From DATKZS01 sp035527835 [NCBI: bacterium] (GTDB lineage Bacteria > RBG-13-61-14): a stretch of 64,000 nucleotides of DNA. The number at the start of each line of letters is the position of its first letter. Within the stretch, counting starts at the first letter, position 1. Positions 17,692 through 25,974 of the stretch are shown in pieces. The stretch covers positions 31,516 through 95,515 of the forward strand of contig DATKZS010000093.1 of NCBI GenBank assembly GCA_035527835.1, written 5' to 3'. The translations under genes and the position numbers were made by a program. A model generated the notes under the pieces. That model did no database searches. It was not told where the DNA came from and saw only the letters and a program-made list of their open reading frames with translations.

Positions 17692-20600
17692 ATGAAACTC
17701 CACAGGATTCTTGCGGCCATTTTCACCCTCATAATCATCGCCATGACTCTGGCCGTGGGCAATGATTGCGAGGAACAACCGGGCTCGAAAAACGCGGCGC
17801 CGCCAGCCGCCAGGCGCGGACAACCCGCGCCGCGACAACAGAGCGCCACGGGGCCCCAGGTCATTCAGCCCGTGCACACCGGGACGAATAAAGCCCCGGC
17901 CCGGGAGGCCCCGAAAACCCAAATGAAGGCCGCCGATCCCTATGCCCCCGTCATCACCGCCCAGCGCGGACCGGACATGGTCCTGGCCCGCTTCCCACGG
18001 CCCCTGGTGGACGCCAAAGAGGTGACCATGTTGTGCGGCCCCAACACCATCTTCCTCGTCAAGCCGCAGACACAGGCGTCGTGCACGTGGAATGACCAGA
18101 GCACCATGGTCCTCCGGCCTGCCGACAGCCTCAAGTTCTACGACGGCTTCGAGGTCGAGGTGGTCCAGGTCGAGACCAGCCAGGGCATCCTGCGCTCGCC
18201 CAGGCCGGGAGCATGGGCGGCCGCCTTCAAGTTCACGGTCCTCAAAGTCGCCCGGATCAACTCCAACCGCACGGACTTCCGCAAACGCGAGGCCAGGGTG
18301 GAGCTCGCCTTCACCGGCCCGGTCGCCGCCGCCGAGCTCAAGCAGCGCCTTGACCTCAAGCTCAACAACGAGCCCGTGGAGAAGGTCGAGGTCACCAATC
18401 TGGACCAGCCCGAAAACCTCTTGATCGTGGCCCGGCTGCCAAGGCCCGGACTGGTCAACGACCTTAACCTCAAAATCGCGAAGGGACTCAAGAGCACCGT
18501 GGCCGGCGTCGTCATGGAAGAGGACTACCAGCATGACTTCGACCTCGGCAATCCCCCCCAAATCAAAATCTACTCCGTCAACCTGAGCGAAGGCGCCGAA
18601 GGCTATTACCTCTTCGTCCAATGTTATGATAATGCCGGCGGCCGCGACTCCTGCGATATTGACCCGGACTCCTTCGATCAAAAGGTCGAGTTCAAGCCGC
18701 CGGTCAATCCCCGCCTCGCGCCCGCCCGCGGCGGCTTCCGCATCTACGGCCAATTCCACGAGGGCGACTACAAGCTGGCCCTCGACCGCGGCCTCTACAC
18801 TAAAAGCGGCGCTATGCTCATCGCCGACTTCTCCCGCGACCTCAAGATCCCCAAACGCACCGCCAAGGCATCCTTCGTGGCCAAGGGACGATACGTCGCG
18901 CGCGACCGCCTGGCCAAGGTCCCCTTAAAGCACATCAACGTGGACGAGATCACCGTCACCGCCCGCCGCATTCCCGAGACCAACCTGGTCTTCTGGCTCT
19001 CCGGCCAGGACGAGCGCTTCGACGACCGCACCTCCGATGTCATCGCATCCAAGACCTTCAAGGTCGAGAACAAACCCGACCTCGAGCGCACGAGCTGGCT
19101 CGACCTCTCCCCCCTGGCACCCGCCGGCGCCAAGGGTGTGTACGAGTTCACCGCCACCGGCGGCAACCGCGCCGACTCCATCCGCGTCGTGCTCACCCGG
19201 CTCGCGCTCATCGCCAAGCGAGCCGGCGCCTCCGGCATGGACCTCTCCGTATGGGCCGTCAACTCCGAGACCCTGGAACCGCAAAAGGACGTGGCCATTG
19301 AAGTCGTCACCGTGAGCAACCGCGTCATCGCCACGGCGAAAACCAGCGCCGACGGGCTCGCATCCTTCACCAGCCTCGCGGACCCCATCAAGGAGGCCGG
19401 CAAGGGGCCGTTCGCCTTGATCGCCCGCTCCGGCGACGACCTCACCCTCCTCAAATTCTCCGACCTCCAGATCCCGCTCTCCGAGTACCGGGTGCAGGGA
19501 GACCAGTATCACTCCACCATGCCCTACCGCGCCGTGATCTACGCCGACCGCGGCGTCTATCGCCCCGCCGAGACCGCCCACCTCGCCGCCATCGTCTGGG
19601 AGGATGGAGACCGCGCGCCCGCCAAGCCCATCCCCCTGGTCGCCCGGCTGAAAGACCCGCGCGGCAAGGACGCCGACGTGATCTCGGCCAAGACCAATGA
19701 AGCCGGCATGGCCGTCTTTGACCTGCCCTTCGACGACTATGCGCCCACCGGCAAGTACGATTTCACGCTCGAGGTCGGAGGCGTGGCCATCGGCGCCTAT
19801 TCCTTCCAGGTCGAAGAGTTCGTGCCCGAGCGCATGAAGGTCACCGCGACCCCCCTCACCGCCGAAATCACCGCGGCCGAGGAGCCGTCATTCTGGGTCG
19901 AGGCCCGCTACCTCTTCGGAGCCGTCGCCAGGGGCGAGAAGGTGGAAGCCAAGTGCACCGTCGAGCCGGCCGAGCTGAGCTTCACCCAGCACCCCGGCTA
20001 TACCTTCTCCGTCTGGCGCCAGGACCCGATCAAGCCACTCCCGCTCGGCTCGGTCCAGGAAACCCTGAACGATAAAGGCTCCGTGAGCGTCACCTGCCCG
20101 CCCGTCGCCGATGTCGTCTCCATGAAAGGACCGGCCACGGTCAAGCTCACGGCCTCCGTGTTCGAGGCCGGCTCCGGCCGGACCTCCGTGGCCCGGTCCT
20201 CCATCAAGGTCCATCCCGACCTCCATTACATCGGACTCAAATCCTCGGCCGCCAAGGCCGTCGCCGGACAAAAGGTGGAAGTGGAAGGAGTGGTCGTGGA
20301 CTGGCAGGGCGCGCTCGCCACCGAGGCCGCCGAAGTAGACGTCGAGCTGCTCGAGATCGAGTCCGAGTGGTCATGGGAATATGACGATAATGAGGGCACC
20401 AGCGAGAACCACCGCTACGTCCGCGAGGTCTCGTTGCGGACCGAAAAGGTCAAGGTCAAGGACGGCCGCTTCAAGTATTCCTTCACCCCGGCGCGCGACA
20501 CCGAGGCCTTTCTGGTCCGCGCCGCCTCCGGCCCCAAAATCTCGACCGGCCTCTACCTCAAGGGCGATGGATACGACTGGTACTGGGAACAATATTACTC

Positions 20601-23343
20601 CTCGTCCCGCAACGACGACCGCACGCCCGCGCCCATGCTGCCCCAAGGCCTCGTCCTCAACCTGCCGCAAACCATTCAGACCGGCGACCCCGTCGCCGTG
20701 GCCGCGAACATGCCGTACCCCGGCCGCCTCCTCCTCACCGTCGAGACCGACCGCATCGTCGAGGCCAAATGGTACGACGTGAAGCCCGGGCCCTTCACCG
20801 CCCAATTCACGCTCCATGAATTCGCGCCCAACGTCTACGTGAGCGCGCTGCTCTTAAAGGACCCGTTCTACGAGAGCAAGCAGGCCTTCATCCCCGGACG
20901 CGCCTTCGGCGTGGCCTCGGTCAAGCTCGAGCCCTCCCTGCATAACCTCTCGCTTCACATTACCGCTCCCCGGGAGATCGAGCCGAACCAGGAGCTGGCC
21001 GTACGCCTCGACGTCGCCGGCTTCCATAACCGGCGTCTCTATGCCACGGTGGCCGCCGTGGACGAGGGCGTGCTCCAGCTCACCGACTTCAATAACCCCG
21101 ACCCGCTCGCCGACATGTTCAAGAAGCGCGGGCTCGCGGTCAGCACCTTCGAGACCATCGGCTGGACCATGCTCCTGCCCCCGTCATCCGGCAAGAGCAC
21201 CGGAGGAGACGGCGGCGACGAAGAGGCCTACGACACCGGCGCCGCCGGACCCCGCGTCCAGCCTATCAAGCCCGTGGCCCTATGGTCCGGACTCATTGAC
21301 GTCGGACGCGACGGCAAGGCCGTCGTCAAGTTCCAGGTCCCCACCTACCGCGGCAGCCTCCGCATCATGGCCGTCGCCGTAACGCCCGACCGCATGACCA
21401 GCGCCTCCGCAAAGACCCTGGTCCGCGATCCCCTCGTGCTCCAGCCCTCGTTCCCCAGGTTCCTGATCGCCGGGGATGAGCTGGTAACGCCAGTGTTCAT
21501 CACCAACATGACCGGGGCCCCGCAGACCGTCACCGTCGAGCTCAAGCCGAGCTCCGAGATCGTGCTTCTGGAGCCGGCCGTCAAGTCCCTGGTGCTCGCG
21601 CCCGAACAGTCCGGCACCGTGACCTACCTCGCGCGCGTCAACGCCGCCTACGGCAAGGCCGTGTTCGACGTCATGGCCGCCGCCGGAAAATTCCGCTCCC
21701 GCGACCACGCCGAGCTCCCCATCTTCTTGAACGGCGGCGAGACCCACGACATCTACCTGCACAAGCTCCAGCCCGGAACCAACGAGCTCATCGCCGACCT
21801 CAAAGGCAAAGGCTGGAGCCCGCTCGCCGAAAAAACCACCGTATCCATCACCAACCACCGCTATGCCCGCGAGCTAACTCACCTCAAGTACCTGATCCAG
21901 TATCCCTACGGCTGCATCGAGCAGACCACCTCAACCACCCGGCCCCTCCTCTATATCGGCAGCCTCGTCTCCGCCATGGACCCCGAAGTCACCGCCGACG
22001 GCAGCATCGAGGACAAGTTCATGTTCGGCGTCCGCCGCCTCTTCAGCATGCAGACCCCGGAGGGCGGGTTCTCCTACTGGCCCGGCGCGCGCGCCAACAC
22101 CTACTGGGGCACGGCCTACGCCACCCACCTCATGCTCGAAGGCATCGAGGCCGGCTACCCCATCAACAAGGACCGGGTGGGCGACGCGCTCAGCTTCATG
22201 GAAAACATCTTGAACTACAATCCCAACTTCAAAGACCCCAAGTACGGTTACTCCGTGGCCACCTCCGAGCCCTACATGCAGTTCGTGCTCGCCCGCGCCG
22301 GAAGAGGCCGCTCCGGAAGAATCCAGAAATTGATCGAGAACCCGAACCCGGAATGGGGCGAGCTCAAGGAAGAAAACCTCTTCCTGCTCAAGGCCGCGCT
22401 CTATCTGATGGGCGACGCCACCTATGAGAAGGACCTGAAAAATCCGGTCTATGCCGCCGCGAACCAGCGCGAGAACGGCTGGTCGTTCTGGTCCGCGCTC
22501 CGGCAGCAGGGCATGATGTTGGAGGTCGCGCAGGACGTGCTCAAGGACAGCTCGAGCCTCGAGCCGCTGGCCCAGTCCATCTCGTTGAGCCTCCAGGACC
22601 GCAGCGAAAACTACACCACGCAGGAGCTCTCCTGGTGCGTGAGCGCGCTCGGCAAGCGCGCGGCCCGTAGCGCGTCATCCTGGTCGGACGTCGCCCTTCT
22701 GCTCGATGGCAAGGCCGTGGCGCCCCTCACGAAAGGCAAGGGCGCGGACAAGGACGCCGGCTGGCGCATCTTCGGCGTCAGCGCCATGAACAGCATGGCC
22801 ATCACCATGGACAAAATCGAGGGCGGGGACCTCTTCGCCATGGTCCGCGTCGAGGGCGTCAAGCCCGACGTTCCGCCCGAGACCGGCGACCACTCCCTCG
22901 AAGTCAGCAGGACGTACCGCAACGAGAAGGGCGACGAATTGGACCCCAAAAACCTCACGCTCGGCGACCTGGTTTACGTCGAGGTCACTTTGCGCAACCT
23001 GCTGGACCGCCCGATCATGAACGTGGCTCTGGTGGACCGATTCGGCGCCGGCTTCGAGATCGAAAACCCCAGACTCCAGCGCGAGCACGCCGTGTCATGG
23101 GCCGACCAGGACTCCATGTGGGACACCGACTACATGAACATGCGCGACGACCGTATCGAGCTCTTCGGCGCGCTGGATGCGCGGGCCACTGTGAGCCAGA
23201 TCTACGTCCTCCGTGCCGTCACCGGCGGCATCTTCACCACTCCGCCCGTCCGCGCCGAGGCCATGTACGACCCTGAAAAGTGGTCCCAGCAGACCGGGGA
23301 TACCGTCAAGATAAAGGACCCGTGGGGAGCGCTCACGGACTGA
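17692..23343 (+). CDS. Bacterial alpha-2-macroglobulin with intact thioester
   Basis: 1,883 residues. ATG 17692 has AAGGAGG just upstream; an in-frame GTG at 17668 precedes the ribosome site and is rejected. The N-terminal signal (ILAAIFTLIIIAMTLAVG) is not followed by a canonical lipobox, although Cys lies five residues later. MG-type beta domains fill the first half. A low-complexity acidic segment (STGGDGGDEEAYDTG, about residue 1165) could act as the protease bait. The thioester motif GCIEQ is at Cys1408-Gln1411 and is followed by the alpha-helical TED domain. These periplasmic proteins trap foreign proteases. The gene is directly followed by pbpC, as in many proteobacteria, where the pair is thought to protect and repair the envelope. 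Confidence 0.93.
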   Translation: MKLHRILAAIFTLIIIAMTLAVGNDCEEQPGSKNAAPPAARRGQPAPRQQSATGPQVIQPVHTGTNKAPAREAPKTQMKAADPYAPVITAQRGPDMVLARFPRPLVDAKEVTMLCGPNTIFLVKPQTQASCTWNDQSTMVLRPADSLKFYDGFEVEVVQVETSQGILRSPRPGAWAAAFKFTVLKVARINSNRTDFRKREARVELAFTGPVAAAELKQRLDLKLNNEPVEKVEVTNLDQPENLLIVARLPRPGLVNDLNLKIAKGLKSTVAGVVMEEDYQHDFDLGNPPQIKIYSVNLSEGAEGYYLFVQCYDNAGGRDSCDIDPDSFDQKVEFKPPVNPRLAPARGGFRIYGQFHEGDYKLALDRGLYTKSGAMLIADFSRDLKIPKRTAKASFVAKGRYVARDRLAKVPLKHINVDEITVTARRIPETNLVFWLSGQDERFDDRTSDVIASKTFKVENKPDLERTSWLDLSPLAPAGAKGVYEFTATGGNRADSIRVVLTRLALIAKRAGASGMDLSVWAVNSETLEPQKDVAIEVVTVSNRVIATAKTSADGLASFTSLADPIKEAGKGPFALIARSGDDLTLLKFSDLQIPLSEYRVQGDQYHSTMPYRAVIYADRGVYRPAETAHLAAIVWEDGDRAPAKPIPLVARLKDPRGKDADVISAKTNEAGMAVFDLPFDDYAPTGKYDFTLEVGGVAIGAYSFQVEEFVPERMKVTATPLTAEITAAEEPSFWVEARYLFGAVARGEKVEAKCTVEPAELSFTQHPGYTFSVWRQDPIKPLPLGSVQETLNDKGSVSVTCPPVADVVSMKGPATVKLTASVFEAGSGRTSVARSSIKVHPDLHYIGLKSSAAKAVAGQKVEVEGVVVDWQGALATEAAEVDVELLEIESEWSWEYDDNEGTSENHRYVREVSLRTEKVKVKDGRFKYSFTPARDTEAFLVRAASGPKISTGLYLKGDGYDWYWEQYYSSSRNDDRTPAPMLPQGLVLNLPQTIQTGDPVAVAANMPYPGRLLLTVETDRIVEAKWYDVKPGPFTAQFTLHEFAPNVYVSALLLKDPFYESKQAFIPGRAFGVASVKLEPSLHNLSLHITAPREIEPNQELAVRLDVAGFHNRRLYATVAAVDEGVLQLTDFNNPDPLADMFKKRGLAVSTFETIGWTMLLPPSSGKSTGGDGGDEEAYDTGAAGPRVQPIKPVALWSGLIDVGRDGKAVVKFQVPTYRGSLRIMAVAVTPDRMTSASAKTLVRDPLVLQPSFPRFLIAGDELVTPVFITNMTGAPQTVTVELKPSSEIVLLEPAVKSLVLAPEQSGTVTYLARVNAAYGKAVFDVMAAAGKFRSRDHAELPIFLNGGETHDIYLHKLQPGTNELIADLKGKGWSPLAEKTTVSITNHRYARELTHLKYLIQYPYGCIEQTTSTTRPLLYIGSLVSAMDPEVTADGSIEDKFMFGVRRLFSMQTPEGGFSYWPGARANTYWGTAYATHLMLEGIEAGYPINKDRVGDALSFMENILNYNPNFKDPKYGYSVATSEPYMQFVLARAGRGRSGRIQKLIENPNPEWGELKEENLFLLKAALYLMGDATYEKDLKNPVYAAANQRENGWSFWSALRQQGMMLEVAQDVLKDSSSLEPLAQSISLSLQDRSENYTTQELSWCVSALGKRAARSASSWSDVALLLDGKAVAPLTKGKGADKDAGWRIFGVSAMNSMAITMDKIEGGDLFAMVRVEGVKPDVPPETGDHSLEVSRTYRNEKGDELDPKNLTLGDLVYVEVTLRNLLDRPIMNVALVDRFGAGFEIENPRLQREHAVSWADQDSMWDTDYMNMRDDRIELFGALDARATVSQIYVLRAVTGGIFTTPPVRAEAMYDPEKWSQQTGDTVKIKDPWGALTD

Positions 23344-23357
23344 AAGGGAAGGGGATC

Positions 23358-25682
23358 ATGCGCTTAAAAGCAAAAATTCTGATGCTCGTGACGGCGCTCC
23401 TGGCGGCCGCGGCGGCGGCCGCCGGGATCGCCGCCGCCTGGCTGGTCCCGCTCCCCCAGCGCCTCGCCGCGCCCGGCTCGCCCATGGTCGAGTACGCCGA
23501 CGGCAGCCCCATGTGCGTGTTCCTGAGCCCGGACGACAAGTGGCGCATCCACGTCGGCCTGGACGAGGTGGACCCGAACTACCTCCGCGCCCTCATTCAG
23601 TTCGAAGACTCGCGCTTCTACCGGCACCCCGGAGTGGACCCCGTGGCCGTGGCCCGCGCCGCCGCGCAAAACCTATACGCCCGCCGCGTGGTCTCCGGAG
23701 CGTCCACCATCACCATGCAGCTCGTCCGCATCCTCGAACCCAGGCCCCGCACCTTGCGCTCCAAGATCATCGAGACCCTGCGCGCCCTCCAGCTCGAGCT
23801 CCGCTTCGGAAAGCCCCAAATTCTGGAGTACTATCTCGAATTCGCGCCCTACGGAAAAAACCTGGAGGGAGTCGAGGCCGCGTCCCTGTCATATTTCGGC
23901 CACCGCTGCCGCGAGCTCTCCCCCTTCGAGACCGCATACCTCCTCAGCGTGCCCCAGAACCCGACCCTGCGCTATCCGTCGCCCGGGCACGCCGCCTACA
24001 TGCCCCGCGTCGTCGCCCACCTCTCTGACGTGCTCCGGGCCGACGGCGTGTTCAGCGAGGAGCAGGCCCGACAGGCAGGGTCCACGGCCCCGCCGGACGC
24101 GCTCCGGCCCTTTCCCCGCGACGCCATGCACGCGGCCTATTATCTGGAGGCCCGCCGCGATAGCGGCCGCGTCAAGTCCACTCTCCGCCGCGACGCCCAG
24201 GCCATCGTCGAGACCGTGCTCAGGAACTACCGCGCCGAGCTGGACTCCATGGGCATCCACAACGCCGCCGTGGTCGTGATCGAAAACCAGAGCGGATCCG
24301 TCGTGGCCGCCGCCGGCAACTTCGATTTCTGGGACGCCGAGCACCAGGGCCAGGTCATCGGCTTCGCCGCGCCCCGCTCGCCCGGCTCCGCCATGAAACC
24401 GTTCATCTACGCCCTCGCCATTGACCGCGGACTCGCTCTCCCCGATTACATGGTCGCCGACGCGCCCGTCTATTACTCGGGCTACGCGCCCATCAACTTC
24501 GACCGCAACTTCCGCGGCCTGGTCCGCCTCCAGGACGCGCTCTCCCAGAGCCTCAACATCCCGTTCGTAAACCTGACGCGCGACATCGGCATGGACAGCT
24601 TCCTCGATTTCCTGAGGGAGGCCGGCGTGAGCACGCTCAACAACGAGCCCGGACATTACGGACTCGGGATCGCCGTCGGAGGCATGGACATAACCCTCAC
24701 TGACCTCGTGAACCTCTACGCCATGCTCGGCCGCGACGGCGTGTATCAGGACGCGGCCTGGACCCGCGGACGGCCGCCGTCCCCGCCGCTTACGCTCCTC
24801 ACCCCCGGCGCAGCCTACCTCACCCGCCAGGCCCTCCGCCTCCGCGACCGCCCCGACTTCCCCGGTAGAAGGCGCATGACGCTCCCCGGAAACATCTTCT
24901 GGAAAACCGGCACCTCCGCCCACTTCCGCGACGCATGGGCCATAGGCGGAGACGGCGAGTTCACCGCCGGCGTGTGGCTCGGCAACTTCGACGGGGCCTC
25001 GTCCAACTACCTCACCGGCGCCGACCGCTCCGGACCCGTCCTCTTCGACGTCCTGGAAGGCATGGCCGCCAAGGGCCATAACCAAAGCGTTGACCGTCCC
25101 CCGCCCGACCTGATCCCGGTGAAAATCTGCGCCTGGTCCGGATACCTGGCCGGACGAAACTGCCCCCACCTCAAGACCGCGCTCGCCCTCCGCGGACACC
25201 TGCCCCCCATGAAATGCCCCTATCACGTCGAGTACCTGGTGGACAAGGACTCCGGACTCCGCGCCAACCCCCTCTGCGGCAAGGACCTGGAGCTCGAGCC
25301 CCGCGTCTTCACCGCGCTCCCCGCCGCGGCCGGACGCTGGATCTCGGCCCTCAACATCGAGGCCCCGGCGCCGCCCCCGCTTCATCCCCTGTGCCGGGAC
25401 ACTAATGTGGCCGAAGGCGCCGCCAGGATCCTCCGCCCCAAGCCCAACGCCGTCTTCTTCATCACTCCCGGCCTCCCCCGGGACAAGCAGGAGATCCCGC
25501 TCGAAGCCGCCGGCACCGCCGCCCGCGAGCTCTACTGGTTCGTGGACGGTCGCTTCATGACCTCAGCCTCGCCCACCCAACAAGTCTGGCTCCCGCCCAC
25601 CCCGGGAAAACATGAAATCAGACTCCTCGACGCCTCCGGCCAGGGCGACACCATCAGGATCGAGATCATGGCGCCCGGCTGA
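23358..25682 (+). CDS. pbpC: Penicillin-binding protein 1C, bifunctional
   Basis: 774 residues. ATG 23358 follows AAGGGAAGGGG and begins a membrane anchor; the frame is open further upstream into the preceding gene. Glycosyltransferase motifs are intact (EDSRFYRHPGVDPVAVARA and SGASTITMQLVR). Transpeptidase motifs are SAMK at Ser344, SLN in SQSLNIPFV and KTGTS at Lys516. A C-terminal BiPBP_C domain (about 680-770, YWFVDGRFM) completes the PbpC architecture. It lies 14 nt after the alpha-2-macroglobulin gene, its usual partner. Confidence 0.95.
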   Translation: MRLKAKILMLVTALLAAAAAAAGIAAAWLVPLPQRLAAPGSPMVEYADGSPMCVFLSPDDKWRIHVGLDEVDPNYLRALIQFEDSRFYRHPGVDPVAVARAAAQNLYARRVVSGASTITMQLVRILEPRPRTLRSKIIETLRALQLELRFGKPQILEYYLEFAPYGKNLEGVEAASLSYFGHRCRELSPFETAYLLSVPQNPTLRYPSPGHAAYMPRVVAHLSDVLRADGVFSEEQARQAGSTAPPDALRPFPRDAMHAAYYLEARRDSGRVKSTLRRDAQAIVETVLRNYRAELDSMGIHNAAVVVIENQSGSVVAAAGNFDFWDAEHQGQVIGFAAPRSPGSAMKPFIYALAIDRGLALPDYMVADAPVYYSGYAPINFDRNFRGLVRLQDALSQSLNIPFVNLTRDIGMDSFLDFLREAGVSTLNNEPGHYGLGIAVGGMDITLTDLVNLYAMLGRDGVYQDAAWTRGRPPSPPLTLLTPGAAYLTRQALRLRDRPDFPGRRRMTLPGNIFWKTGTSAHFRDAWAIGGDGEFTAGVWLGNFDGASSNYLTGADRSGPVLFDVLEGMAAKGHNQSVDRPPPDLIPVKICAWSGYLAGRNCPHLKTALALRGHLPPMKCPYHVEYLVDKDSGLRANPLCGKDLELEPRVFTALPAAAGRWISALNIEAPAPPPLHPLCRDTNVAEGAARILRPKPNAVFFITPGLPRDKQEIPLEAAGTAARELYWFVDGRFMTSASPTQQVWLPPTPGKHEIRLLDASGQGDTIRIEIMAPG

Positions 25683-25687
25683 GATAT

Positions 25688-25716
25688 TTGTCAACCATCC
25701 CGGAACCTGATAATCT
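25688..25716 (+). promoter_or_regulatory. Possible promoter upstream of glgP
   Basis: TTGTCA and TAATCT are 17 nt apart, just after the pbpC stop; GATAAT overlapping the second box gives an alternative. It is 260 nt from the gene with a hairpin repeat between, so the match is tentative. Confidence 0.3.
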
Positions 25717-25805
25717 TTCCGGAAACCGCTTCGTGACGATACGGTTGTACACGCCGGACTGGGTACGGCTCTGACCGAAAACAAAATAACTGGAGAATTA
25801 AGAGA

Positions 25806-25885
25806 GCCGCAGATGAACGCAGATTAACGCAGATAATTTTTAAATAAATTTTTTTGATCTGTGTTCATCTGTGTTCATCTGCGGC
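25806..25885. repeat. Long hairpin with 10-bp tandem units (GATGAACGCA type)
   Basis: Two 29-nt arms (25806-25834 and 25857-25885) match at 26 of 29 positions in inverted orientation around an A/T-rich 22-nt loop. Each arm is built of units such as GCAGATGAAC and GCAGATTAAC. It fills the gap before glgP. A single arm of related sequence is at 36451-36480. Confidence 0.75.
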
Positions 25886-25974
25886 AGAAAAAAATTCCGT
25901 ATCCTTGATGTCAGTAGCACAGGGGGAAAAAAGTGAGCAGGAAACTATACAATCCACACCTGGGGGGAGAGATC

